Shown: positions 1 to 9,354, counted from the first letter of the stretch. The stretch: DNA of 64,000 bases from Palsa-89 sp963824345 (GCA_963824345.1 CAWGOZ010000023.1:434001-498000); one strand, 5' to 3'. Made by a program: numbers and translations. The notes: generated by a model not told the origin, from the sequence alone.

Positions 1-565
1 TTTTTTTGCTCTCGGCTTTCTGGATCGCATACGCTCGCTCCAGATCGGCCAAACCGAGCGGGTACTTCCCGAAGATCTTGGGCCAATAGAGATAGCTGTT
101 GCCGCGAGTGTACAACGCAATCCAGCTCGGCTTCAGATCAATGGATTTCGTGAACAACCCGAGAGCGTTATTGGCGAGAATCACCTGGGAAATGGTGCCG
201 GCCGCGGGGATCTTGTCGACATAACTGAAGCCGTAGTTCAGAAACGCGTTGGCCGATTTGGGGTTCGCTGCCGTGAGCTTTTCGAAGAAGGCGAGTTCGC
301 GGTCGTAGTCGGCCGGGGTACCTTCCTTTATATGTGGGTCCCCGGCATGCGCGGCAAACGCTCGCCGAATGGTGGCCTGACGGTATTCGCTGCCGTCACG
401 CAAACTGTCGGGGTCGGCAAGCAGAGCTTCTTCGAGAGAAGTAACCGCCGTAGCGTAGTCCTTTGCGCTGAGCGCCTGCTCCGCCTTGTTGAAGGCTTCG
501 TCGCCGCCGCTCAAAGCGAGTGCAGCTAATAGCAATGCCGCCAAGCCTGCGTACATCCGAAACAT
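1..565 (-). CDS. Partial secreted TPR-like protein
   Basis: The reading frame runs leftward from an ATG at 565 and is open to the window edge, so about 188 N-terminal residues are seen and the C-terminus is missing. Translation begins MFRMYAGLAALLLAALALSG, a typical signal peptide. Short helical repeats follow (EAFNKAEQALSAKDYATAV, then YDRELAFFEKLTAANPKSAN and LGLADLERAYAIQKA) with the alternating small and aromatic residues of tetratricopeptide repeats. TPR proteins act as protein-binding scaffolds. The partner cannot be named. The gene is divergent from the hydrolase that follows. The fold is inferred from pattern only. Confidence 0.6.
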   Translation of the reverse strand, partial: MFRMYAGLAALLLAALALSGGDEAFNKAEQALSAKDYATAVTSLEEALLADPDSLRDGSEYRQATIRRAFAAHAGDPHIKEGTPADYDRELAFFEKLTAANPKSANAFLNYGFSYVDKIPAAGTISQVILANNALGLFTKSIDLKPSWIALYTRGNSYLYWPKIFGKYPLGLADLERAYAIQKAESKK

Positions 566-707
566 CAATGAGTCCCTCCCGCTGTCTTTAAGACGATGAA
601 GATTTCGCGGGCCGCACTTGGGCCTGCGCACGGTTGCCCAGTGCGAACCAGACTTGTATTGTACAGCTATCGCTGCGTGCCGGCCTTGCTTGTGCATACT
701 TGATTCA

Positions 708-1541
708 GTGCCCCAACTCCAAACGTTTGAATTTGAGGGCTGCAGATTCGCTTATCGCGTGGAAGGGGAAGGTCCGCCGCTCATAATGATCCAGGGCGTG
801 GGCGCGCAGGGAACGGCTTACAATCCGCAGATCGAAATATTGAAGGCTCGGTACGCCTGCCTCACTTACGATAACCGCGGCATTGGGGCCAGCCAGCCGG
901 CGGCGAAAACAATCACAGTGAATCAGATGGCACGCGACGCATTGGCGCTAATGGACCACGTGGGTTCGAGTTCAGCGCACATCATCGGCCATTCGCTGGG
1001 CGGCTTGGTTGCTTTGGAGTTGGCTTTAATAGCCCGACCGCGCGTGCGGAGTTTGACGCTTCTCAACACGTTCGCGAGTGGCGCCGCCGCGTCGCGCATG
1101 ACGCTTCGATTGCTTTGGATCGTACTGCGCCTGCAATTCGCTCCGCGCCCGTTTCGGCGGGACGCATTCATGGAATTGGTGCTTGCGCCAGGCGAGGGCA
1201 AAGCCAAAGTGAGAGGCCTCGCGGAACGGATGGCGCGCGTGCTTGGCCACGATGTCGCAGACCTGCCGTCCATCTCCAATCAACAATTGTCCGCGATGCG
1301 CGCCGCCGACGTGACAGGCCGGCTGGCGGAGCTTTCAGGAATTCCGACGCTCGTGATCAGCGGCGAAAAAGATATGATTGCCAGGCCGTCCTTGGGCCGA
1401 GCCATTGCCTCGGGAATTCCGGGCGCCCGTTATCTGGAAATCGCCGGCGCGTCGCACGCTTTCCCGATCCTCGAAGCCGAACGCTGTGCAGCCCTGATCA
1501 TGGAGCATCTGGCGGGCGCGGAAACACGCTGGGCGGGCTGA
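708..1541 (+). CDS. Alpha/beta-hydrolase family protein
   Basis: About 277 residues from the chosen GTG at 708. The nucleophile elbow GHSLGG places Ser at about residue 96. An acid follows in VISGEKDMIARP and the catalytic His in GASHAFPIL near the C-terminus, giving the full Ser-Asp-His triad of the alpha/beta-hydrolase fold. The oxyanion-side motif is MIQGVGAQG. Substrate is unknown; relatives include esterases, haloperoxidase-like enzymes and 3-oxoadipate enol-lactonase-like enzymes. A TTG at 618 would add 30 residues (Cys-rich, no homology-like pattern), so 708 is preferred but not certain. The next gene starts only 6 bp downstream, which suggests a two-gene unit. Confidence 0.8.
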   Translation: MPQLQTFEFEGCRFAYRVEGEGPPLIMIQGVGAQGTAYNPQIEILKARYACLTYDNRGIGASQPAAKTITVNQMARDALALMDHVGSSSAHIIGHSLGGLVALELALIARPRVRSLTLLNTFASGAAASRMTLRLLWIVLRLQFAPRPFRRDAFMELVLAPGEGKAKVRGLAERMARVLGHDVADLPSISNQQLSAMRAADVTGRLAELSGIPTLVISGEKDMIARPSLGRAIASGIPGARYLEIAGASHAFPILEAERCAALIMEHLAGAETRWAG

Positions 1542-1547
1542 GCGGCC

Positions 1548-2156
1548 ATGGGTATCGCGGCGGCTCTGGTGCTCGCGTCTTTTGTGATCGCGTTTTCACT
1601 CTCGATCTCAGGCTGGTTCGAGCGTTTTTCCTCAGCCACTCTCTTCGGCATGGGCGCCGTCTTGTCGGCCAGCGGATTCTTGATTCTCCACTGGCTGTCC
1701 GAAAAATTCCGAATTTTCCTGCGGGCCCGCAGCCTGAAGGCGCTGACCCTCGCGCAGACCATGCGATTCTACGGCGTGCTGGCGCTGGTGAAGGCCCAGC
1801 AGCATGTACTGCCGGCCATTTTTGCGGTTCCCACCGGTTTGATCGATGTGGCCTTCGGCATCACGTCTTTCTTTGTGGCCGCCCGCCTGGTGTCGGACGA
1901 CGGACAAGTTCGGCCTGCCTTTGTGGCATGGCACCTGCTGGGACTTCTGGGGCTCGGGGTCTCGGTGACCCTTGCGGTCCTGACCTCGTCCGACCGTTTC
2001 GGACTGGTGAAGGCGGGAATGACGAGCCAGCCCATGACCTGGTTTCCCATGAGTCTGGTGCCGGTCTTCATCGGACCCATGGTGTTAATTTTTCATTTGC
2101 TGGCACTGGCGGCGGTGTACGAGAATCGCAAGTCGCGCCGCTTGCCGGCCCGGTAA
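1548..2156 (+). CDS. Multi-pass membrane protein of unknown function
   Basis: 202 residues starting ATG shortly after the hydrolase stop. Hydrophobic stretches at about residues 3-22, 30-50, 75-100, 122-145 and 165-190 indicate four to five membrane helices, ending in a basic cytoplasmic tail (ENRKSRRLPAR). I do not recognise the family. Its spacing suggests co-transcription with the hydrolase. The 3' end overlaps the convergent permease gene by 64 bp, so the two transcripts are antisense to each other at their ends. Confidence 0.55.
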   Translation: MGIAAALVLASFVIAFSLSISGWFERFSSATLFGMGAVLSASGFLILHWLSEKFRIFLRARSLKALTLAQTMRFYGVLALVKAQQHVLPAIFAVPTGLIDVAFGITSFFVAARLVSDDGQVRPAFVAWHLLGLLGLGVSVTLAVLTSSDRFGLVKAGMTSQPMTWFPMSLVPVFIGPMVLIFHLLALAAVYENRKSRRLPAR

Positions 2157-3145
2157 AGAGCGAACAGCAGTATCGCGGCCACGCACATCGCAAAGCCCGT
2201 GAACGTCCACTCAGGCCTTCCCCGCGCCACCTGTTGCAAAGTCCAGAAGAACTGGAAGACGCAAAGTGCGGCAACGAAATAAAGCAATCGGGCGCGAGGG
2301 ACAACGCTCGCGAGCCACGCTCCGGCGGGCGCTCCAAAGATTGCAAGGGGGCCCGCAGCAAGCAAGTCCATCACAGAGCGCCGCTCAATGTCGCCCAACC
2401 ACATGTGCAGCGCCACCCCTTCGGCCGATGCGAGTGCCGCGGCGCAAACTGCCGTCGGGATCGCTATCCGAAGGTCGGCCCGGTAGATCAGAACCATAAC
2501 GCAATAGACGCACAGCTCCACCCCGACGCCAATGATTCCCACCACCAGCCCGCCGATCACGCCTACCACCACTCCGATCCATTTAGTATTGGCTGTGTTC
2601 GGCGGACCCGCGCCGTTCAGGCCGCGAAGCTCCGCGTTTCCGAACAGGATCAGCAACCCGAAGCTCATCCAAAGGCAGGAGAACAGAAGCTTGGTGATGC
2701 TGTTCTGCACGTGGGGGCCGACCAGGAACGTCCCGAGAAGCAGCCCGATCGGAGCGCCCGCGGTGCTTCCCAGCAGGAAGCGGAAAGGCAGTTGAATCCT
2801 GCGGCCGATCATGAAAAACATGGCCGAGCTCATTCCCAGCGCTTGGATGAGGAGCCCGAAATTGCGGGCGTTCGAGGGCGGCTGATGCAACAGGAGCACC
2901 AGTATGGGGAAGGCCACCGTGCCGCCGCCCATGGCAGTGGAACCGGCCACGAGGGAGCCTGGAATCATTACCGCCGCCATCTGCCAGTGTTCGCTTATTT
3001 CGCGCCAATAACGAAAGCCGAGCGCGACCACTGCCCAAGCCGCGAGAACGGCAGCCACGTACGCCTTCCAATAGATCATCGGGTCCCGCCAACGGCTGCT
3101 TGCCATAGAAGAAGCGGCGAGGTACACCCGACTACTGTCGTTCAT
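2093..3145 (-). CDS. TauE/SafE-family membrane permease
   Basis: 350 residues from ATG 3145, with about eight hydrophobic helices in the two-repeat arrangement of the TauE/SafE (sulfite exporter/anion permease) family. Family-like signatures are the glycine-rich loop GSTAMGGGTVAFPILVLL in the first half and GLVVGIIGVGVELCVY in the second. Such proteins export sulfite, sulfoacetate or related organosulfonates across the inner membrane; the substrate here is unknown. The frame stays open upstream to 3340, but that extension is hydrophilic, Arg-rich and lies across the divergent promoter region, so it is rejected. ATG at 3106 or 3079, just ahead of the first helix, is an alternative start. Confidence 0.75.
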   Translation of the reverse strand: MNDSSRVYLAASSMASSRWRDPMIYWKAYVAAVLAAWAVVALGFRYWREISEHWQMAAVMIPGSLVAGSTAMGGGTVAFPILVLLLHQPPSNARNFGLLIQALGMSSAMFFMIGRRIQLPFRFLLGSTAGAPIGLLLGTFLVGPHVQNSITKLLFSCLWMSFGLLILFGNAELRGLNGAGPPNTANTKWIGVVVGVIGGLVVGIIGVGVELCVYCVMVLIYRADLRIAIPTAVCAAALASAEGVALHMWLGDIERRSVMDLLAAGPLAIFGAPAGAWLASVVPRARLLYFVAALCVFQFFWTLQQVARGRPEWTFTGFAMCVAAILLFALYRAGKRRDLRFSYTAASASK

Positions 3146-3214
3146 TTCGCGCCGAACTTCAATCCGCCGGCAGCGCGTTTGCCGTTGCGGCCGGGCGGCG
3201 GTTACCGTAGTAGG

Positions 3215-4885
3215 GTGACAATATCCAGGTTCTCCGCGGCGGCATTCTGTGTTCTCACCGCCGCGATTGCGGGCACGGCGGGAGCGGGGGACGTCACTTT
3301 CACCGACGTGACGACAGCGGCCGGTATTCACTTCGTACACAACGCCGGCAAGTCCGGCAACAAGTATCTGCCGGAAACAGTGGGCTCCGGCGCCGCATTC
3401 ATCGACGCCGACGGAGACGGTTGGATCGATATCTTTCTGGTCAACGGTAAGGATTGGACCCCGCAGGGTCGCAAATCTCTAGGCGCCCTCTATAGGAACA
3501 ACAAGAACGGCACTTTTACCGACATCACGGCGGGCAGCGGACTGGACGTTGAAATGTACGGAATCGGCGTCGCGGTTGGCGATTTCGATAACGACGGGCG
3601 TGACGACATCTACGTCACCGCTTTGGATGGCGACCACTTGTTCCACAATGAGGGCGGCGGAAAGTTCAAGGATGTCACGAAGGCTTCGGGAATTCAGAAC
3701 GCGAACTTCGGAACCAGCGCCGCCTGGTTCGATTACGACAGGGACGGTAAGCTCGACCTCTTCGTGGCGAATTACGTACAGTGGAGCCCGAAGACCGATG
3801 TGCGCTGCTCGCTCGACGGCGTAACCAAGTCGTATTGCACCCCGGAAACCTACAAGGGAACCGCGAGCAAGCTGTATCACAATTTGGGCAATGGACGTTT
3901 TGAGGATGTCACTGCAAAAGCGGGTCTGGGCGATCCCACCAGCAAGTCGCTGGGCGTTGCCGTCGTCGACTACGACGGAGACGGCTGGCCCGATCTGTTC
4001 GTCGCCAACGACACGCAGCCCAACAAGCTCTACCACAACAATCAGAACGGCAAGTTCAGCGAAGTCGGGATGTCCGCTGGCGTGGCCTTCGGCGAGGACG
4101 GTGCGGCGCGGGGAGCCATGGGGGTGGATTGGGCCGATTATGATCGCTCCGGCCGGCCGCACATCCTAGTGGGCAACTTTTCCAACCAGATGCTGGCGCT
4201 GTACCACAACGAAGGCAACGGATTATTTGTGGACCAAGCTCCGCTATCGGCGGTCGGCCGCGACAGCCTGCTCTCGCTGGTGTTCGGCGCTTTCTTCTTC
4301 GACTACGACCTGGATGGATATCCCGACATCCTCACGGCCAATGGCCACATTGAGGAACAAATTAGCCGAGTCCAGCCCAAGATAAAGTACCAGGAGCCAC
4401 CGCTTCTGTTCCACAATACCGGCGGCAAGAAATTCGAAAACATGTCGGCGAAAGTCGGAGAAGCCTTCACCGTTCCGATGGTGGCTCGGGGCGCGATTTT
4501 TGGCGACTACGACCACGACGGAGACCTGGACATGCTGTTTTCCACCAACAATGGTCCGGCCCGCCTGCTGCGCAACGATGGCGGGAATCGCAACCATTGG
4601 ATATCGATAAAGACGGTTGGGACAAAATCGAACCGCGATGGGATTGGAGCCGTTGTGCGAATCGAGAGCGCAACCGGAAAGCAGTGGAACATGGTTCGCA
4701 GCGGTTCGTCGTATGCATCCCAGAGCGACCTCGCCCTGACCTTCGGTTTGGGCGGTGACACCAGCGTGAAAACCATCCAGATAGAGTGGCCAAGCGGGAC
4801 GAAACAGAATTTCTCCGGGATTCCGGCGAATCAGTTCATCACCATTGACGAGAGTAAAGGCATCGTCGCAAGAACCGGTAAGTGA
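3215..4885 (+). CDS. Secreted FG-GAP/VCBS-repeat protein with ASPIC/UnbV C-terminus (CRTAC1-like)
   Basis: 556 residues from GTG 3215. A signal peptide (about residues 1-27, ending GTAGAGD) is followed by seven calcium-binding-like FG-GAP motifs, for example DADGDGWIDIFLVNG, GDFDNDGRDDIYVTA, FDYDRDGKLDLFVAN and VDYDGDGWPDLFVAND. These build a beta-propeller. The last roughly 85 residues match the ASPIC/UnbV domain pattern (NHWISIKTVG, DGIGAVVRIE, IEWPSGTKQNF). The family is common in Acidobacteria, and its role outside the cell is not established. The same frame is open from 1115, but codons upstream of 3215 are antisense to the permease and are not coding. The fifth repeat reads DYDRSGRPHI, losing the usual Asp. 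Confidence 0.85.
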   Translation: MTISRFSAAAFCVLTAAIAGTAGAGDVTFTDVTTAAGIHFVHNAGKSGNKYLPETVGSGAAFIDADGDGWIDIFLVNGKDWTPQGRKSLGALYRNNKNGTFTDITAGSGLDVEMYGIGVAVGDFDNDGRDDIYVTALDGDHLFHNEGGGKFKDVTKASGIQNANFGTSAAWFDYDRDGKLDLFVANYVQWSPKTDVRCSLDGVTKSYCTPETYKGTASKLYHNLGNGRFEDVTAKAGLGDPTSKSLGVAVVDYDGDGWPDLFVANDTQPNKLYHNNQNGKFSEVGMSAGVAFGEDGAARGAMGVDWADYDRSGRPHILVGNFSNQMLALYHNEGNGLFVDQAPLSAVGRDSLLSLVFGAFFFDYDLDGYPDILTANGHIEEQISRVQPKIKYQEPPLLFHNTGGKKFENMSAKVGEAFTVPMVARGAIFGDYDHDGDLDMLFSTNNGPARLLRNDGGNRNHWISIKTVGTKSNRDGIGAVVRIESATGKQWNMVRSGSSYASQSDLALTFGLGGDTSVKTIQIEWPSGTKQNFSGIPANQFITIDESKGIVARTGK

Positions 4886-4898
4886 CCGGAGCGTAGTC

Positions 4899-6224
4899 TC
4901 ATTCGATCAGCGCCGGCGCTTGCCAGCCTCCGAATATTTCCTCGAGCCGGCTTATTACGGCTAGCGCAACGTCGTCCCTCCACGGCCGAGCCACAATTTG
5001 GACGCCGATTGGCAAGCCGGAAGCGGATTCACCACAACGCACTACCGCAGCCGGCCAGCCGGTTAAATTGAAGGCCATGGTGTGGCTGAAGCCGCGAAAG
5101 TTTTCCTCCAGGCTGGACGTGCCATGGAGAAGAGCCGCTTGGGTGTAGGCGGGGCAAAGAACAACGTCGTAGTTCTGGAGAAATGTAGACATCTCGGCGC
5201 GGTACCGGTCCCACTGGGCCCAGTAGTTCTGAAAGCCCGCCAGAGTGACGCGGTAGTTTTCAAGCTTTTCCAACCAGCTTCGCAGCAGGGCATGGACCCT
5301 AGTGGAGCCGAGCTCCTCGAGATACTGCCACAACGAATCCCCGCCGTCCGCGCCCAGAAGTTTCATCTCCAGGTCGTAAGCATTCTCCAGACAGCCGGGA
5401 CGGTCCTCCCTCACCAACAGGCATTCTCTCTCCAGTGCTCCGGCCACATTGTGGATTACCTGAGAAACTTCCGGGTGCGTGGGAGCGAGACCATTCATCG
5501 TGTAGAACGCCACTCGCAATTGACGAAGGTCCACGTGCGATGGATCGGCGAAGGGCATGTCCAGCGCGGTTGCATCGCGGCCATCGGAACCAACCAGCAG
5601 CGGCATGATGGTGCACAGGTCCGCGGTGCGGCGGGCCATGGGCCCTATTTGCCAGAGCGCTTCAATCCAGCCGCCTGGGGGAGGGAAATGACCGGTACGC
5701 GGCAGCCGTCCGGAGGTCGGCTTCATGCCTGCTATCCCGCAAAACGCGGCTGGCAGGCGCACGCTGCCGGCTGCATCGCTGCCCAGCCCAAACGGCGATC
5801 CGCAACATGCGATCAATGCAGCTTCGCCGCCGCTGCTTCCGCCCGAAGAACGTGCCAGATCGTAAGGGTTATTGGTGGCTCCGAAGATGAGGTTGTCGCT
5901 TTCAAAGGCAAAAAGCAAATCGGGAAGGTTCGTCTTGGCAATCGGGATCGCTCCAGCGGCGCGCAAACGGCGAACCAGCGTAGCGTCTTCGTTGGACGGC
6001 TTCGCTCCGGCCCTGCCCAATGTCCCCGCCGTGCAGACGGTGCCCGCTAGCTCAATGGAGTCTTTGAGACTAAACGGAACACCGTGAAGCGATCCTTGGC
6101 GTTCATTTCGCGCAATGGCTTGATCGGCGGCACGCGCTTCGCCCATCGCCCGCTCATTGAACACCTCAACCGCCGCGTTGATCGCCGGATTGACGGCCGC
6201 AATCTGTTGCAAGTGAGCTTGCAC
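4899..6224 (-). CDS. Amidase signature family enzyme
   Basis: 441 residues from GTG 6224, which hydrolyses an amide bond on an unknown substrate. The amidase triad is visible: Lys54 (FSLKDS), the cis-Ser in SSGGSSGGEA (about 130) and nucleophile Ser154 in SDAAGSVRLP. The usual GGS before the nucleophile is AGS. Conserved N-terminal sequence (ELLSLSATEQAALIRQRKV) continues in frame upstream of 6224, up to an ATC codon at 6299-6297, but contains no ATG, GTG or TTG before the in-frame stop. The true start is therefore probably non-canonical, or a base is wrong. The gene is convergent with the ASPIC protein and 80-90 bp downstream of the small phasin-like gene. Confidence 0.85.
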   Translation of the reverse strand: MQAHLQQIAAVNPAINAAVEVFNERAMGEARAADQAIARNERQGSLHGVPFSLKDSIELAGTVCTAGTLGRAGAKPSNEDATLVRRLRAAGAIPIAKTNLPDLLFAFESDNLIFGATNNPYDLARSSGGSSGGEAALIACCGSPFGLGSDAAGSVRLPAAFCGIAGMKPTSGRLPRTGHFPPPGGWIEALWQIGPMARRTADLCTIMPLLVGSDGRDATALDMPFADPSHVDLRQLRVAFYTMNGLAPTHPEVSQVIHNVAGALERECLLVREDRPGCLENAYDLEMKLLGADGGDSLWQYLEELGSTRVHALLRSWLEKLENYRVTLAGFQNYWAQWDRYRAEMSTFLQNYDVVLCPAYTQAALLHGTSSLEENFRGFSHTMAFNLTGWPAAVVRCGESASGLPIGVQIVARPWRDDVALAVISRLEEIFGGWQAPALIE

Positions 6225-6312
6225 CAGCTCGAGCGACGAGACTTTGCGCTGCCGTATGAGAGCCGCTTGTTCGGTGGCGGAAAGGCTCAGCAGTTCGATT
6301 TTTGGGCTCCGG

Positions 6313-6639
6313 CTAGTTCGCGGCGGCGGGCTTCATCGTTCCCGCGATCCAGTCCGAGGTTGTCTTGACCATGTAGGAGGTGTCCTTGACAACCTCCCGG
6401 GTAGAATCCACGGAGCGCGTCACAATGTCCTGCGGAAGACTCGACAGCCGGTCCAGAGTCGGGCGCCTGGATTCGTCGATCTTCGATGAAAGAGCGTCCG
6501 CCATGGCATCAATCACCTGACGCAGCTTGTCGACAGAGTCCTTGGTATCGACGGACCCCACCGTGGTCTGAATCTGTTGCATTCCAAAGACCGTCATAGC
6601 CGCTGACAATCTGATCATTGAGTTGAGCAGTTCGTGCAT
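6313..6639 (-). CDS. Small helical phasin-like protein (unknown function)
   Basis: 108 residues from ATG 6639, which has an excellent AGGAGG ribosome site (complement of 6644-6649). A longer frame to 6789 exists but crosses the divergent promoter and lacks such a site. The protein begins with an amphipathic/hydrophobic helix (MHELLNSMIRLSAAMTVFGM) followed by long charged helices rich in Asp, Ser and Lys and an Ala tail. This composition resembles phasins, the coat proteins of polyester or lipid granules. The resemblance is compositional only. It is divergent from the unknown/patatin pair and upstream of the amidase. Confidence 0.55.
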   Translation of the reverse strand: MHELLNSMIRLSAAMTVFGMQQIQTTVGSVDTKDSVDKLRQVIDAMADALSSKIDESRRPTLDRLSSLPQDIVTRSVDSTREVVKDTSYMVKTTSDWIAGTMKPAAAN

Positions 6640-6775
6640 TCTTGCCTCCTCATTTTTCGCGCCCCCAACGAGAGCTGGTCCCATGATGTCACAAAAGGCC
6701 CCAGACTCAAGCACAATTTCGCGGGCCGCAAACGTGAAGTACAGTATACTCAGGCAACGCAAGGAAAGTCTCAAT

Positions 6776-8116
6776 ATGGCACGACGCAAAATTGAGCTAG
6801 GGCATGGCGGGCCGGTCGATCAGAACGATAGCGCCAGCCTGTCCCCGGAGCCGCCAAGCGCTCCGGCGCCGGTCAATCCGGCGACCGTTGACGAGGCCGA
6901 TCGCGAGCTTCTTGGCAGCGTGGAGCGGTACCTCAAGGACGGACTGACCCTGAAGGCCTGGTACGAAAAGGCCTCCGCCGCCGGTAACTTCGCACAACGG
7001 TTCGATCTGGCGCGTACGGAGAATCGGCCGGATCAAGGCTTCGGCTTCTTCGACGCGATCGAAATCCAGGGCGAGACCAAGCCGGTGATGGGCAACTACC
7101 AGGAGATGTTCTACGACCAGCCCGGCGCCATCTCAGCCTTCGATGACCGCCAGACGCTGGCATGGCGCAAACAGGTGCGGGAATTTGTGCTGCACTATTT
7201 CATGCGCGTCAGCAGTTTCAGCGAACCGACGGCACATATCGACAGCGGTTATCCCGATCCTTCCGGATATCTTGCTGGGTTGAGTTGGTGCCAGCCCGCC
7301 GCGCGCCAGCAGCAAGGTTTCGGCTTCTCCCAGCTCTACTGCAAGAGCCGCGACACGGGCGAGATCTTGAAGTTTCCGGCTCATGAGCGGCACGCCATTG
7401 TCGACTTGAGGGAAGTAGTCAAACAGTACGAATGGGTCATCCTGAGGGTTGAGATTTTCGATTTCGAACTCAAAGTGGAGCCGCTCGGGCAAGGAGGGCC
7501 CGGCGTGGTCCTCAACCTGGCCGAAGCCAGCTACCTGGTGTTGGCTCCGGAGTTCGTAATCGACCGGGAGACGCCCGGTGAAGGCATCGAGGGCCGCTAC
7601 GGGTTCGGTTACGCGTTTATAAGAAATCCGAAACCGGGAATAAACGCTTATGGACCGGGAGAATTCGATGCGGCATTTGAGTCCATCGAATTCGATGTAA
7701 CCGCAACGGGAAAGATCACGGTTCGGATAGCGTTCGTTTCAAACCGGCCCGAGCAGGTGACGAATATGAAAGTGAACCCCTTGCAATGGGCCTACTCTAT
7801 TGCCAATACCGCTTCCCTCGGTTTGGCGGAGCGCTTTTTGCCGGGCGTGAAGGATGCGTTGCCCACCTTCGGGCTAGGCAATTTCGACCCGGTCAACGCT
7901 TACATCTCGCTGGCCAACGTCCTGACCGCTGGGCAGGCGGCCGACATGCTGTGTATCTCGCGCGATCAACTGGATAAGCGTTTCCTGCTGCAACATTTCA
8001 CCCAGCACTACCAGACGATGGTGGGTTCCCTGATGACCTGGCGTCAAATCCCGGATTGGCTGGACGCCAAAGCGCTCCCGCTTTGGGTGGTGACGGGCGG
8101 ACTGATTGATGGCTAA
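6776..8116 (+). CDS. Conserved protein of unknown function, coupled to patatin
   Basis: 446 residues from ATG 6776, preceded by AAGGAAAG at 6761-6768; a TATACT box at 6745-6750 could be its -10. There is no signal peptide or obvious membrane helix. The first 45 residues are low complexity and Pro/Ala rich (SPEPPSAPAPVNP). The rest is a mixed alpha/beta globular domain rich in aromatics (HYFMRVSSF, SQLYCKSRDTG, GRYGFGYAFIRN). I do not recognise the family. Its stop overlaps the patatin start by 8 bp, a strong sign of translational coupling, so the two products probably work together. Confidence 0.65.
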   Translation: MARRKIELGHGGPVDQNDSASLSPEPPSAPAPVNPATVDEADRELLGSVERYLKDGLTLKAWYEKASAAGNFAQRFDLARTENRPDQGFGFFDAIEIQGETKPVMGNYQEMFYDQPGAISAFDDRQTLAWRKQVREFVLHYFMRVSSFSEPTAHIDSGYPDPSGYLAGLSWCQPAARQQQGFGFSQLYCKSRDTGEILKFPAHERHAIVDLREVVKQYEWVILRVEIFDFELKVEPLGQGGPGVVLNLAEASYLVLAPEFVIDRETPGEGIEGRYGFGYAFIRNPKPGINAYGPGEFDAAFESIEFDVTATGKITVRIAFVSNRPEQVTNMKVNPLQWAYSIANTASLGLAERFLPGVKDALPTFGLGNFDPVNAYISLANVLTAGQAADMLCISRDQLDKRFLLQHFTQHYQTMVGSLMTWRQIPDWLDAKALPLWVVTGGLIDG

Positions 8117-9329
8117 AGCTGGGGGAACAGGCATCCATCGGGATGTGGGGATCGTGCTCTCGGGCGGCGGGGCATACGCGGCATATGAAGTCGGTGTCAT
8201 GCGCGCGATCCTGGCCGGTGAAACGGTAGCTACCGGATTTCAGATGGTAGATCCGGGCGTTATTACCGGGACCTCCGCCGGGGCGCTCAACGCTACGCTG
8301 ATGATTTCACGGCTGGATTCGGGCGTCTTGCCGGCGCTCGATTATCTGGACCACGTTTGGCTCGATGATCTAGCTTCCAGGCCGCCCTTCGGCGACAACG
8401 GCGTGTTCCGGTTCCGCCTGGACCCGCTGCGGTTTTTGAATCCAGCTCTGGCGAGCGATCCACTGCGGGCCTTTGCGAATCTGGCGAGCGACGGAGCATC
8501 GCTGGCGCGCACGGCGATCCGTCGGGGATCGAACTTCGTTCTTTCCACCGGCAAGCTTGGATCGCGAGCCATGGGCCTGGTAGATATGGCCGCTCTCATC
8601 GCGGCCGACGCCCTGCCCGAAACACTGCGCAGGGTGCTGGATCTAAAAGCGCTGCAGAGATCGGAGCGCGTCATCAGTGTGGCGGCGGCGAACTGGACTA
8701 CGGGTTCCATAGAGCTTTTCGGCAATCAAGATCTGGCCGGCGACCACGGGTATGAGGCGGTGCGGGCTTCGACGGCGATTCCCGGCATCTTCCAGCCCAT
8801 CACGATTGGCGACAGCGTCTATATGGACGGCGGATTGATCATGAATACTCCCTTGAAGCCCGCCATTGACGCGGGCGCGTCGACGCTGCACGTGGTCTAT
8901 GTCGATCCGCTGGTGAGAAACATGCCATCCACCAAGCTCAGCAGCACCATGGATATTTTCCAGCGCGCCATGGCGATCTCCTTTGCGGCCGCCACTAACC
9001 GCGATATCGAAGCGGCTGCCGAGATCAACCAGCAGCTACGCCAGCAGGGCGGCGGCGAGAAGAAGAGCGCACTCGCGCTGTCGAAAAGACGGACGGCCAA
9101 ATCCGTTGCGCGCATGCCGGCCATCTCCCCGCCGCGGAAGCTGAGGCCGTTGACGATTCACCGCTACAATCCGGAGCACGATTTAGGAAGCGGGCTGGGG
9201 ATTCTCGATTTCCGCAGGGATTCCATAAAGGCGCTCATCGAGCGGGGATTCCAAGACGGCATACGGCACGATTGCGCCGCCAGCGGATGCGTAATCGGCG
9301 AGAGCGACGACGGCAATTCCTCAAATTAG
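8109..9329 (+). CDS. Patatin-like phospholipase
   Basis: 406 residues from ATG 8109. Patatin signatures are complete: the oxyanion loop LSGGGAYAAYEVG (residues 17-29), nucleophile Ser56 in GTSAG, and Asp240 in the DGG motif (YMDGG). These form the Ser-Asp dyad that cleaves acyl esters of lipids. No signal peptide, so it is likely cytoplasmic or injected/peripheral; bacterial relatives include self-active lipases and effectors. The C-terminal third is basic and poorly structured (KKSALALSKRRTAKSVARM). It is co-expressed with the preceding unknown gene, with which it overlaps by ATGGCTAA. Confidence 0.85.
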   Translation: MAKAGGTGIHRDVGIVLSGGGAYAAYEVGVMRAILAGETVATGFQMVDPGVITGTSAGALNATLMISRLDSGVLPALDYLDHVWLDDLASRPPFGDNGVFRFRLDPLRFLNPALASDPLRAFANLASDGASLARTAIRRGSNFVLSTGKLGSRAMGLVDMAALIAADALPETLRRVLDLKALQRSERVISVAAANWTTGSIELFGNQDLAGDHGYEAVRASTAIPGIFQPITIGDSVYMDGGLIMNTPLKPAIDAGASTLHVVYVDPLVRNMPSTKLSSTMDIFQRAMAISFAAATNRDIEAAAEINQQLRQQGGGEKKSALALSKRRTAKSVARMPAISPPRKLRPLTIHRYNPEHDLGSGLGILDFRRDSIKALIERGFQDGIRHDCAASGCVIGESDDGNSSN

Positions 9330-9354
9330 GACTCTGCATTCTTCCACATTCTTC

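Noticed and set aside
1115..3214. Long open frame upstream of the CRTAC1-like protein
   Set aside because: It is continuous with the ASPIC protein frame but lies out of frame over the hydrolase and membrane gene and antisense to the TauE/SafE permease; it is a GC-rich shadow. The signal peptide starts at 3215.
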